Shown here in pieces: positions 47,168 through 59,327 of a stretch of DNA of 64,000 nucleotides (its first letter is position 1; each line of letters opens with the position of its first letter). A program made the position numbers and the translations under genes. The DNA is taken from assembly GCF_001949145.1 (NCBI RefSeq), contig NW_019091533.1:346765-410764 (forward strand). Direction: 5' to 3'. The notes beneath the pieces are model-generated. The model was given only the letters and a program-made list of their open reading frames with translations, made no database searches and was not told where the DNA came from. Origin of the DNA: Acanthaster planci (taxonomy: Eukaryota > Echinodermata > Asteroidea > Valvatida > Acanthasteridae).

Positions 47168-50100
47168 AATGACATGCCGATCGATCTAACAGGTATCTCA
47201 TAGTATCATGGCGGTACATGACCTTCGAGTGACCTAATGGCTAAGCAGTGCAAACTAACTTGTACCACATTGAGGGGTATCAAAGACAGTTTTCTTTTGG
47301 CGACTATACGTTGTTACTTGTAGATACTAAAATCCGGTAACTTAAGTAAGAAAGAACAAGCCTTTAGGCCAAAAAAGTCTCCGGTTTCTGGTCAGCGCAC
47401 GTGTCGCCGTAGAGCTGCGCGTCAGCAAAATGAGAAAGTTTTTCATTTGGTCTAATGCGATTTCAAGAAGCTGCCAAACATTCTTGATTGACTGGAATCA
47501 TGCTACTGTGTAATTTAACGTGTTTTATATGGGGTATAGTAGAGTAACATTTACAGTAAAGGAGCCCCTCTAGGCCCCCATACATTAAGTTGGGCACTCT
47601 TTTTCAGTTGACGTCGTGTCTATATTATGCATTTACATCTGGGAACCAGACAATCGATGTGGTCTTACCTGCAAGCTGAAAATGCTTTTAAACAGTAAGT
47701 AGAGAGGGGTCCAGTCTATATCAGTTGCATCATTTCTAGAGGAAACCGGTAGGGGGGAAACGGGTCGCTGCACCACTTTGTGAGCCACTTCCTTACCAGA
47801 AACCGAGGAGTTTTTTGGCCTCAAGTTACCTAAACATCATGCAGTACCGGTATATTGTTCAGTCAAAATCACCGCAACAACAACAATACTGCCAACAGAA
47901 ATTGAAACTATACCCCTTGCTTTATCTTTGAGACAAAAGAGGTTATTTAGAGCCGGCTGTATTGACGATATTCTAGTGACTCCAATATTATGTTGTTGTT
48001 TTTTTAGAAACTGCAAGGCTTAATCTTCGAAAGCGAACCGTGCACCGTTGCCGTCAAAAGACGGCTCGGATTTCACCGGATTTCAAGAAATCAACAGTGA
48101 TCTCGCTCAGACCATGACTAAACTGGCAGCAGTGGCCAACCGTATTGATAGTGGTCCATGCTCGAGTTCAATCAGAATAACGTAGTCCTACAACCAGTGG
48201 GTGTGACTTAAGCTTTCAACGTTTTACCCTCGTGGGTGTTTTTTGGTTGGTTGTTCTTACTTCAAAAAGTGGCCAAGTGAAAGTCCCTCAGCAGCTCAGT
48301 TGATTGGTCCTACCTACAGCTATCGATGGAATCTCCCGAATGACCTTTTGAGCTTTCGACAAAAAACGGCAAAGGCATTGTTTGACTACAGGGCTTCGTT
48401 TTAAGCTGTTCTTTTGTTCGGTGTTTTTGAACTTGTCGTATCCAGTAAAAGTGCGAGAAATATGGTAGCTCTGTGTACTTCTGATGCATTCTAGTCACCT
48501 CAAGCGAGAACATAAACAACTATTTGGGGTCAGGTCTCACGCACATTGCCGCAATGCTATGTACAGGCATTCATCTTTTTGTTGAGTTTATAGCTGGGGT
48601 CGCATATATCGGGGGAGTACAGATTTCGGTCAAACTACTCGTCTGAACCGCACTGGACACCGAATGATTTGTAAAAACTGACAAGTTCCCTTGGCCATCG
48701 TAGTCCACGCCCGCGTCTCCCATTGGTCCCTCCAACAGTTTGTTTTCCTTGCAGAGCTATAGATTCTGGAGAACATCTGGCAGTACATGTATTTTAAAAA
48801 TCTGAAATTAACCCATCCTCGTAAAAAGCAATAAAAATGTTCTCGACAATGCGCCGAACATATCACACGTTTAAAAGACAGGGTTTTCCTTGTAAGATGT
48901 ACCGTTCGCAAATAATTTTAGTGTGATGACACCGTAGTTTAAAATGTGATGCTTTATGCGGAAATGAATCTTTGCTTCTTTGCGTGATTAGACGAAAACA
49001 GCGCAGATTAATACTCACTCGGCAAAAGTTGGAAATACTTCTAATCTTGAACTACAAGTTGTAACTGCTAAATCATTTCGAAGAGTCACGTGAGACAACA
49101 GGTCCATTTTACAGACTGTTGATAGTTGGGTAAAGAACAAATCAGGGAAACCTGTATAATTATAAACAAATAACATCAAACAGGAAACGTCACTTTCTTT
49201 CAGCCTTGAATCTATAGTTTTATTTTCTATTTTTTTCTACGTTAAACTTCATTCCCCTCAAGAAGGCAGAAAATACCCACAATCAAAACAAACGTCCATA
49301 TACTGAAAACGTCTTCAACTTTGGCACACGTGATTGAGCAGTTTTGAACCCAGCTTTTCCATTAAAAAAATAGTCTAATGAATAGGCTGTATTATGCCAA
49401 AGCACGGTGTAATGAGCTCTGGAACATCGGTGTCTTCTAACTTGACAAATTCTGACGTTAGATCTTGAAATGCTGATTCCCCCACATTATACCCAGCATT
49501 TTAAAGAGGCAAGTTAGAGTCAAACACCGTCAACCCATTTATCCATTATTTTTGTTTGAAAACCATTTAGAGCCCCAACCAAAAACTGAACCCCACTTTG
49601 ATCTTCAGAGAAATATCCATCAACTGAAGGTCAGATCTCCAACAAGCGTTGGAAATTTCCGTCTTGCAAGCAGTGGCTGGATTTGTTTCGAATGAATCAT
49701 TTCAAAACCGGCCTCACAAACTTTTGTGCATTTGGAAAACTTAGATCCAATTGGACTTGGATTTAGTCGATTAAGTCAGTGCAATAATTTTCAATTGCAT
49801 AGATTTGCATATTTAGAAATAATGTCACACCAGGTAGCTTATACGCAGAATGATCTTATACTAATACGACATCATTATCCAAAGACGTATTCATATGCAA
49901 GTTTATCAATGAAACAGCCGCTTAATGTCATTGCAACAGCCTAAACTTGAAAATATTTATAATTAAAATGAAATGACAAAAACTAACACGAAAGCTTGAC
50001 AATAAAAGTGACACCGAAGAAGAATGGAGACATTTGTGTATGGAAATAGCAATGAATTGACCTTTAAATGGCAAAATTGCAAGTGAATCAGGCACGATGC

Positions 50101-50486
50101 ATTTTTAATGATTACATGGAAAGAATCTAATTGCGTACACCCTCTAAGAGCAACTTTAGTCATTTTCAAGGTATTGTCACAAAATTCTTGGACGCATTAA
50201 AATTCTAAGCAACAGTTATTAGCATGTTCCTGAAGCATTAAAATATTCAACAGAAATTGTTCCAGATGCCATTGGTCATGTTCAGTTCCAGGAATGGGTT
50301 CCAAAGATCTAGAATCAAAACAGAGAGCATGTATTTAGCAAGCCGCTACAGGTATGTCGTTATATAGATTCGCAAAAAAATGAACCGTCGTGAAAAAAAA
50401 GCAATTACCAGACGGGTAAACCGCCTGAAAAGTTTTGTCTTTCAAATTCCGCCTTTTATTACCTTCCGGATTGTCGCATTCTCTGC
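47168..50486. other. Gene-poor stretch before peptide gene 1
   Basis: I see no supportable gene. Its right part (from about 50240) is similar to 61005-61120 and so belongs to the duplicated block carrying the peptide genes. Confidence 0.4.
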
Positions 50487-52601
50487 TTATCCTTTATTCG
50501 GAACGCAGTGGCCAGTGCCTGAATTGTTCTGCTCATAACAGTGTTGTCCTTCTGGACAACTTAAAAAGACACAGCTCGTTCTCTCTGCAAGGACATAATA
50601 AATACACAGTTTGGTTTCACGAAGCATTTCACGATTCACCTATCTTAGTTTCGACGGGTAGAAAGCCACTACCCTAACTGAAATGATTTTTGAGAAACTT
50701 CGAATGGGTTGAGCGCGTTGTTCCATATCAAAGCATTACCAAGTCACTAAGCTATTGTATAGCTCTTAATGTTGGACCAAAGTAGAACTGTTTTGGCGAT
50801 TACGGTCAATCACATGCAATAAACAACACATCTTTGATCACTTTCAGGTAACAAAATGTTGTCAGTGCAAAGAATCTTGTCTTGTCGCTATATATGTGAT
50901 TTTGAAATGAAAACTGTATGATTGATAACTATACGAAAACGGCAAGCTTCAAATTTGACCTACTGGTAGTTGTTCAAGTTCTTCATCACCTGCCTGTAAA
51001 AGTGACGATTTACACGAAGAGGCCATCAGTATTTTATCACTCTGTTCTCAGTTTCTTGTTTTGATACTACATTTCAGTCCAACCGACTTTATATGTATTT
51101 GCTAAATCGTTGTCTTCCAAAAATCATGAGTTCGAAAAGGTATAAGTTAGCACACAAGAAGAGGGATGAAACAGGAATGCCCACGGGTGCGATTATTTTA
51201 ACGTCGGAACTATAAATGTAATTTTTGTCTAGCTATAAGCATTATTGTCTATGTTTTTAAACGTTACCGACCCCCTTTCGATCTTTTCATAAGGTACTTC
51301 TTCCTCAGGGCTATTGTGGCACAAATATCGATCATACCTAAACGAATATTTGAAAATCGAAGCATGGACAGTTTTTGCAACGACAAGACGTGGAAACGGA
51401 GAGAAACGAACACCAAACAAAGTAAAGAACAAATATTGAAAAGCAGATGATTATATTGTTCATACTTTTCATTTCATCCATTCTATCGATGAGCTTAGCT
51501 AGGAGCCACCTCAGGGCGAGATCATCTGTATAAAGAACCAAGAAAGAGGTAAAGAACCTTCGACGCCCCTATAAACGGATACAATGATTTATTTTCAATT
51601 TCTAACGGCCAAACCACAATTTCAGCAACAAATTCTCGACATAAATTCTTAAGATAAATACTCTATACTTGAAAAATATAATCAAAGGGTTGGAAACAGT
51701 GAGCTTGGTTTTTAGGGTAGTAGGCCTATGTGACCTTTTGTTTTCAAAACAAGTTTTAGCATAAAACTGAACAAGTTGGAAACACTGGCTTACCTTCTTA
51801 AGTAGCAAAAACATAAAGTAAGTACCCCAAGATTGCCTAACAGCTGAAACCTTATGCGTCAACAATAATACAGTTTGCCTGCAATCACATCGATTAATTT
51901 ACCTTTTTCTGCAGCTTTTTCATATGGAACGGGATCATCCTCGTTTCGCTGAAACAACTCTGTAAGAAAAACAAAAGAACATCAAATATTTCTGCAGAAT
52001 TCATAAGCAGATCTAATTTTCAAGAAACAAACAGTACAAGTACCCATTGCACCAGAAGATTTTTGAAATCTTTGATGGTCTGTCATGCTTCTTAATGTAA
52101 TTTATGAACGGTTGACTCTGTCCCCATACATGTTACTGATACGGTATTTGGCAAGTTCTTGAAATGCAAAAGTCCTTGAATGCAGAGATGAAAACATGGG
52201 AAAATGGTGTGTGACCTTTTGTTTCCAAATATGTATATCGATATACGAGTCAACACGATTGCAGCGCTGTATACTGATCATTGAACCAAACACTATATTA
52301 AATTATAGTATACCTCGTTGAAGTTTTTGAAATTTTAGATCTTCATTTTTCCCATCGTAATCTTTCATACTAGTAACTTAATTTGTCCCTGACTATGCTG
52401 ATATGATATCTTGCAAGTTCTGTAAATATAAAATCCTTGAAGGCGGAGATGGTAAATATAAAACGTATACCTGTGTGTGACATTTTCGTACAAAACATAT
52501 AATTTGAAAACAGAGGCTTTTGTTTCAGTATTACCTTCCTCATACGTAGCACAAACACAACCCAGGCATACCAAGAAAGCCAGAAAGACCAAACTCTTCA
52601 T
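50487..52601 (-). CDS. Small secreted cysteine-rich peptide precursor 1, up to 6 exons
   Basis: Minus-strand exons: 52601-52535, 52361-52314, 52079-52044, 51959-51903, 51525-51466, 50584-50487 (TAA). Every intron is phase 1 with AG/GT borders. Including all exons gives 121 residues. Exon 1 is a textbook signal peptide (MKSLVFLAFLVCLGCVCA, then TYEE). Exons 2-4 encode an acidic/polar propeptide. Exon 5 encodes an amphipathic DDLALRWLLAKLIDRMDEM helix. Exon 6 opens at a KKR processing site and encodes a tail with four cysteines spaced C-x4-C-x5-C-x10-C (CVFLSCPEGQHC...GHCVP). The mature peptide would be about 30 residues with two possible disulphides, secreted. Exons 2 and 3 look like tandem duplicates, and their acceptors are weaker, so either may be skipped without shifting frame. 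The spacing resembles half of a follistatin/osteonectin-type (FOLN) module, but I recognise no family. The paralogue lies at 61354-63525. Confidence 0.68.
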
Positions 52602-52692
52602 TTTCCTACGGAATAAAACGAGGCATTAACTTTGCGAGACTGATTGTGCATGTAGATCAGAGTACCAGACACGTGACTTTAAGTATGCACAC

Positions 52693-52700
52693 ATTATATA
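52693..52700 (-). promoter_or_regulatory. TATA-like element of peptide gene 1
   Basis: TATATAAT on the minus strand, about 95 bp upstream of the start codon. An acceptor-like TTTTATTCCGTAG directly precedes the GAAAATG start, so a short 5' UTR intron is possible. Confidence 0.4.
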
Positions 52701-52701
52701 C

Positions 52702-53753
52702 CTGGCATCGAGACGAGCTTATTACTGTATAGGCTACTTCTACACGACAAGCGTAATTGTCCAATGGACTGACAACTGTGTAGATAGCTTGCCTTTTGAG
52801 GCAACCTGAGTTCACTTCACATATATCAACAAAAGGAGAATTGCTCTGTAGGCCCTACCATTTTTACAATTTTCCGTCTGCTAAGGAACGATTGTTGTTT
52901 AGGGCTCGTGTTTCCAAGCTTGTCAGGTCTCAACCATAGACCTGTATTAGACCGCGTTCAAACTACATCTGCGAAATCTGTAACTGTGTGCCAATTCAGT
53001 CCTCGGGATAGGGAATTTACGTACAGTTCCATGAGGCTCTCTTCGATAATTAAATCAAAAACCAACACGTAATTAATCTACCGAAAACCCAATTGTGACA
53101 GTGAAATAAGTATGCGTAAACTAATTCTTTATTAAGGATTGCTAACTGTATGCAGCTGAGATTGCGGCTTGTTTATCGGGATTTACATAATTTAGCCGTA
53201 GACACTGGTTTTACACAGGGTATTAGTTACGTTGGGAACGTTGGTCGTATTCGTGTTCGAAATAACGAGTAACGGGTAAAAGGGTGAACTTTATCCCCCT
53301 GGAGTTAAAGTTTGTCACTGCCACAACAGGCTTTGCAACTAAAGGGCATTGGTCAAAACACCTTCACGCAGTGTAATTGTCTGGGCACCGCGCGCTGATA
53401 TCAGAAAGAATCCCACATGGTAGTCCATCATTTGCAGCTATCTAAAAAGCAACTGACAAAATTATTGGTGAAAAGCATAGTGGTTAACCCGTAAAGCTAT
53501 GTTAAAATTAAATAACTAGAGTGCTAACTTTTCATTCTCCGCGCCGAGAAAATTTGACGACAGAACATTTGAAATCAGTTAGCATGGAATCGGGTTATGT
53601 ACTTAGCTTCACGCTTCTTGTGCCAGGTCACGTGTTAAGGGATAGAGGAAAGATACATTTTATGGCTGTATACTTCATGTTCATTTTGCGCGTCCACGAC
53701 AGAGCACAAACATGGCCCAAATACGGGCAATTCACCTTAGAATTTGCAACGCG
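52702..53753. other. Intergenic upstream of peptide gene 1
   Basis: No gene recognised; small ORFs only. Confidence 0.4.
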
Positions 53754-53836
53754 TTGGCCAATCATAACGCGCGAAATCTGTCGGCCTTTCCAAACGCGCA
53801 TTGGGTCGACGGATTTCGCGGATTGTGATAGGCCAA
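53754..53836. repeat. Short hairpin repeat, copy 2
   Basis: TTGGCCAATCATAACGCGCG... pairs with ...CGACGGATTTCGCGGATTGT plus GATAGGCCAA, giving arms of about 30 bp with a few mismatches. A decayed copy lies at 12023-12102. Confidence 0.7.
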
Positions 53837-53947
53837 CATGTTGAAAACTCTTGGAGCCACACTTTTGTGAATCGTCCGTATTATTGCACAGTGATTGGGC
53901 GCCAATGCATTGGCGTTGCCATTCTCGTTTTTGTATTCCATATGCTA

Positions 53948-54183
53948 CACTGCAAAAATTGGGGTGTTAAATTCAACATCCGCGGTGTTATCAGAAGACT
54001 ACACCAACACTTTTCACTGGTGTTAAAAATTTTGGTGTTATTTGGTGTTACTTGTAACACCTTCTAGTGCACTGTAACACTTATAGGTATAAAGTAACAT
54101 CATCAGTGTTAAAGTAACACCCTATGGTGTGGTCATCTGATAACACCCAAAAGTGTCGATTTTAACACCCAAGATTTACAGTG
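53948..54183. mobile_element. MITE with CACTG termini and TA target duplication
   Basis: 236-bp element opening CACTGCAAAAATTGGGGTGT and closing CACCCAAGATTTACAGTG, with repeated GTGTTA/TAACAC words inside in both orientations. TA is present on both sides (53946-53947 and 54184-54185). It is non-coding. TA duplication is seen with Tc1/mariner-like and some other superfamilies. Confidence 0.75.
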
Positions 54184-54185
54184 TA

Positions 54186-56245
54186 CAGTGCGTACTACGC
54201 ACATGCGTTTATGTTGTTTTGCGCAGAGCAAATGAAACGCTCATTTACTAATTGTGCGCTTAGGTTTTTTATGTATTGGCTTTGTTGACGCATCTTTTTA
54301 GAATAAAGACGCCGATATGCAAGTAGCCGTGCAAACGCCGTATAAAATTTGGAGTTTCTGTTACATGTTTGTGCGCAGGCATCACTCTGTACATGAGTCA
54401 GCGCTCTAGTTTATATTAACCCAAAAAGAGCCCAGTTTTTTGGGGCCATCTCACACAGCCGGGGGCGAATTCAACCTCCACCCCCCCCCGGAACTCGGCT
54501 GTGCCGCGCTCAACTTTCTTTAAAAATTGGCGTGCGTGCATGTAAAGGTTACTAAGCCAAAACATAAAAACAGAAACCCTTCAAGGGACTTTTTTGCATG
54601 AATATTAAGGACAGAAAAGATATTAATTGGCGTCACCAACGCCGACAAATACAAATTTTTTGTAATAAAACAAAAAGACGTAAGTAAAGTAACCATAGTA
54701 GTCCGATCTGTTCAAAAAGCATTGAAAGTAACATGATTCGGGGAAGACAAAGATTTACATATTAGCTCATTAATTAATAGGATCCAGAGAATATATTACA
54801 GGCTTTTTGGGAATCTTCAATTGTGAAACTATCACGATAAACATTTGCAAAGCTTTAGGAACCGAAACACTTCAACATTTTGGGAACATACCATGCTTTG
54901 ATAATTGGAGACTTTGCCTTGTCTTGTTATGTTTACTCTCGGATAAATAGGCTAGGCCCTACATTTGTACGGTCAGGCTGAGTTCTCACAGACGCTAGCT
55001 TCAAACCAAGTTTTCACCAAACGAGAATATTTTTTTAACTCTAAAATGTAATGCTGGCATATTTCACTTCTGTTTTAGAGTTTTCTAATCACTTCACTTG
55101 ATGGTTTATATAAAGTACATTGGAACTACAATGACGAATTATAACTGAGTAAGAAGGGAGACTCACCTCAGCGTTTTATCTGAAAGTTGGAAAATAACAC
55201 TTCTACTGTCTACGAACGTGTGGCGCGTGAAAACCTTCAACGTCGACTGCCTACACTGTAATGTGCGAAGCAACTGTAAGAAGAAAGTTACAGACCCTCC
55301 CAAATCACTGGACTCTGAACTGCAGGTCATTTAAATAACAATTGGCGAACTCCTACACTCATTTTGCCGGGGGTTAAAAAGTCCATTTGATCCACTGAAT
55401 TGTTCGCTCTCGCTTACAGCTGGGTTTGAGAGCACGTACCGTACCGATTATTGTCAGTAAAATTCGTACCAAGCCGGAATACGACTAACCTTTGTCTGTC
55501 AATCGTCAAATTAACACAATGGCAGCCTATTCTTGGCGGCAAAAAATGGTTGAATTGTAAAAAAGCTGATCAAGAAGTCAGGATAGGAGGATGAAATGCA
55601 CGCAGCTTTGTCGAAGCTCTTTGTTCTATAGCAATCGTGTAAAAGCAACCCAATAGGTTTTCACTGTTCATAGTACGCATATACCTTATCATTAAACCTG
55701 GTCATAGCTTGGTGGAAAACCGAAAGAAATTCCATTCAGTTCTTGTGATTGGGGCTGTACGAAAAAGACAAAATGCAGATTCCAAAGAGAAAGGGATCTG
55801 GTTCTTCAGATTTCCCAAGTGCAAAAAGCAGCCAAACGAATGGGTACAGTACATGGTACATTGAACATCAGTACGTGTTTACAAATGCACAGGTTGGCTC
55901 CAAGAACATTAATGATAATACACTGTACTTATGATGGAAGGGGGCCATACTAAGAAACGGCGATCCTGTGCACATAGGTAAAATCACGATTATGAAGTCT
56001 TTTTACAGAGCACTAAAAATCCTGCTTAGATTAGAAACTAATAGCAAAAACGATGTACTGGGATTTTCTGAAGAAAAAGTAAACAAAGCCAGAAAACCTG
56101 AGAGAAAACGATCATCAAAGTCAAACCCCTGTACCTTTTCAATTGCTTGCTCACACTTCTTGCCGCCAAGGCCATTTGTGCGCATGCGTGCATAATTATT
56201 GATTTATTAGTAAAAAGGTCTGTTGTCTTTGTAGGGAGGACAGGG
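54186..56245. other. Intergenic, no gene recognised
   Basis: Short ORFs without recognisable domains. A minus-strand donor-like GAG|GTGAGT near 55157 has no coding exon attached. A poly-C run lies near 54480. Confidence 0.35.
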
Positions 56246-56815
56246 TATGGTGGCCCTGGAGGGACATCTCGCGAATCATCAATATTGACATCAATATATG
56301 CGACCAAATTTACGAGCCACTCTTCGATCGCAAATATTGACGCCAATCACGACTAAACGACTTGTTCTTTGGTTGCGAATATTGCCGTTAATATTTACGA
56401 CTAAAATTCAAGACTTGCTCTCTAGTCGCGAATATTGACGCCAATATTGACGACCAAATTTACGACTAGTTGTATCTCCGATCGCAAATATTGCCACGAC
56501 TTTTTTTCCACTAAGTCAGGTAGGGAGAAAAGTTACTCAGACACAGCGGTTCCTTTGTAACGTTTTGCCCCCTGCGTTGTGCCAAAACTGCCCTACAAAA
56601 TAATGACTTGAGATCAAACCAATAAATGTAGGTCATTGCGTGTGTGCGTGAACATTTCATTTCCGCCTAGCTTGCTGGAAGAAAATTCGCGGCAATATTT
56701 GCGGTTGGAGATACAACCAGTCGTGAATCTGGTTGCAAGTATTGACGTCAATATTCGCGACCAAAGAACGAGTCGTGAATTTGATGATTGGTGATGTCCC
56801 TCCAGGGCCACCATA
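56246..56815. mobile_element. Fold-back MITE, 570 bp, with 23-bp perfect terminal inverted repeats
   Basis: The ends TATGGTGGCCCTGGAGGGAC(ATC) and (GAT)GTCCCTCCAGGGCCACCATA are perfect inverted repeats. The outer TA may be the target duplication. Subterminal regions hold repeated GCGAATATTGACGCCAATAT-type units in opposite orientations. No ORF. Confidence 0.82.
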
Positions 56816-58515
56816 CTGAAGAATCAGTTCAGTGTAGCCAAGTAAAGTGGACGGTCGCTGGCTACTTCTTTATCAGCTCTTTCTCAATGACTTTCGTGGT
56901 CGATTGCCAGCTCTGCTACCAACTGTCTACATGCGCTGCCAAGCAACCCACACGTTACCCAATTCGAAGAGAGTTAGGACTGTGAAAAAAAAGTGGGCAC
57001 AGAATTTATTCTATCACAAAATTAAACGTGCAAAAGTATTAATATTCGATGAACTGCTTGTAATGTCACTTTGTTTAAGTCAACATGTTTATAAGTCCCC
57101 CAACAGCTAGGGTTCTAGGATGTACGGCTGTTTTAGAGCTAATAGTTTTTAAGATGTTAGTGTGTATTGGATCTTCGTTTTTCAGAAAATTATGATAAAA
57201 AGAAACATGAACACCACTTCGGCCAAGCCCCCCCCCCCTGGGGCGTGTGCTGCAACTATTCACACGCAAAAAAGACAAATTGCTTAGAATTTCTAATTTG
57301 GGGAATATTTCAGCTCATTCATAGCTGTTCTAGCTAAACACAAAATGCGAGGCTCCATTGCAAGAGTTTTCATTAAGTTTAAAGAAAAGAATAGTTGTTT
57401 GTTCCAACAATTCCAACTCAAAAGGGCGCCGTCAGTGTGACGACAAACGAAACACTGTCTGCAATAATCCTATCAACATAAAAAGTGATTTTTATATTTA
57501 CGTTTTGCCTGTATGTGAAAGACATGTACAAACGAGGACCAGGAACATGTAAATACCAATGTATATTTAGGGCCGACTGAAAATACGCTCGTATGTTTGC
57601 GCATACCTCGTGACATAAATTCTAAATCTGTGAACATTTGTATTCAGTAGAAAAATCTGGTTGATTTTTCGGTAGTCAGTTGCATGGAGTTAAGATTCTT
57701 TTAATATGTGGACACAAATACTTGCATGCACCCCTAAACAAAACCTGACTTGTTCTATGGCATTCTATGGCATTGAACCAAAACCAAAGAAGGCTGTGGA
57801 GCTCATGAATCTTCCCACTGCGTGGGATTAGGCCTACGGAATGCGGTCAACATGACGAAAAGTCAGCCATTTGTGAAAAAACGTGTACCCAAGTTTCCTA
57901 AGGCAACAAAAGGGTATGGTGCCCCTTTTTCGGAACACTGCGTCGCCACTTCATGCTAGACACGCATACCAGAGCACGAATTGTCAACAAAATAGCTCAC
58001 AATAGGTGAAATACATCATGTCCTTCACGAACGCGCATACATTTTGATCAGGAATATTTCAGAGTTTTAGATTTTCTCAGATCTTTGTCGAATGACGTCA
58101 GATACAATCTCTTCAGCGACTGGCTGCAGTTTGCTGTTAATGGTAGTTACAACCATTCATTGAAACTAGTCTAAACTTCTCCCGACGTTTGTCGGATAGT
58201 AAGCCGTATCGCGTCTGGTGTTAGCCTTAAGTCAAGGCGCGCGTGGCCTCCAAGATTAATTATAGTACATTGGTAATAAACCAGTGCGAGTGGCAAGCCA
58301 CGAGCGCCTTTACAATCTCGTGGAGAAGGCTTACGTTTTTCTAAACATTTCTCTAGCTATTTGGTAGAGAAATTTAATGCATTACATGTTATGAATTTTG
58401 GCTCAATAACCATCCTTTTAAACTAGACGTCAGACGAGCTCACGAGGAAAGCGCAGGGGAACGGTGATTTCTTTCATTGGACCATTACAGTCTGGCTCCC
58501 TACCCAAAGATTCCC
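56816..58515. other. Intergenic, no gene recognised
   Basis: No supported coding sequence; a poly-C tract lies near 57225. Confidence 0.35.
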
Positions 58516-58675
58516 TGACGACTCTTGATTATCTTAGGTCAGTCATCATCCACAGATAAATAGATATGACGCGTGGGTCAGGGGTCACAAGTTTCTCAAC
58601 TTGTGACCCCTGACCCACGCGTCATATCTATTTATCTGTGGATGATGACTGACCTAAGATAATCAAGAGTCGTCA
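58516..58675. repeat. Perfect 78-bp palindrome with a 4-base spacer
   Basis: Arms 58516-58593 and 58598-58675 are exact reverse complements as far as I can check by eye. The centre is CACAAGTT-TCTC-AACTTGTG. The arms begin TGACGACTCTTGATTATC. Non-coding. Confidence 0.9.
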
Positions 58676-59148
58676 CTCGTGTGTTTTTTTATTTCAATAG
58701 AGTGGTGCACCCTATTTGTGTGGGGCATTTGTCAGCCGTCGTCAGGTCCTGATTTCGGCCAATACGACCCCTGATTCAGTGTAAAGTCAAATATTGTAGG
58801 ATCAACAGCTGTCGGTAGGATACGGGAGTTTACATTCAACAGCTTGCCTACCGTTCCCGGCTGGGAATAACTGAACATCAACGGTACCATACGAACATGC
58901 CGAATATAGACGGGACAACTTCGGAATATTTTGGCTATTTCCGGAAAACTGAAGGGATTCCTCCAGCCTTGGTTACGGGACATTGGGTGATGCCGGACCT
59001 TTGATACGTAGAATAGTCAGAATCATCGGGTCTGGTATACAAACTAGGATCATTACAGGGATCATTAGGCCAACACTTCCGCCCGCGCTCGGAATGATGA
59101 AAACCAGCCGTCACGGCTGTGCATGCACGTGCGCAGGTGGTAGTCAAT
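58676..59148. other. Intergenic, no gene recognised
   Basis: Two overlapping minus-strand ORFs of 70-83 codons have no recognisable domain and no splice support. Confidence 0.35.
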
Positions 59149-59327
59149 TTTTAGAAGTCCAAGCCAAGTCACGAGTCATTTAGTCTAGTCACAAGCCATT
59201 TGATCACAGGCCAAGTGTAAGTCAAGTCACAGGTCAATTTGGTCCAAACACACACAAGTCACAACTCTTTTGTCCAAGTACACAAGTCGAGGCGCGCTTT
59301 ATCTAGCTAGGCGCGCTTTATCTAGCT
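59149..59327. repeat. CAAGTCACAAGTCA-type degenerate tandem repeat and a 20-bp direct repeat
   Basis: Repeated CAAGTCACRRGTCA-like words run from 59149 to about 59290. Two adjacent copies of AGGCGCGCTTTATCTAGCT lie at about 59290-59327. Confidence 0.75.

Noticed and set aside
55749-55934. 61-codon plus-strand frame (MQIPKRKGSGSSDF...)
   Set aside because: No homology, no signal peptide, no splice partners.
58732-59147. Two overlapping minus-strand frames with Cys and Pro residues
   Set aside because: They overlap in different frames, and neither has a recognised motif or convincing splice sites.
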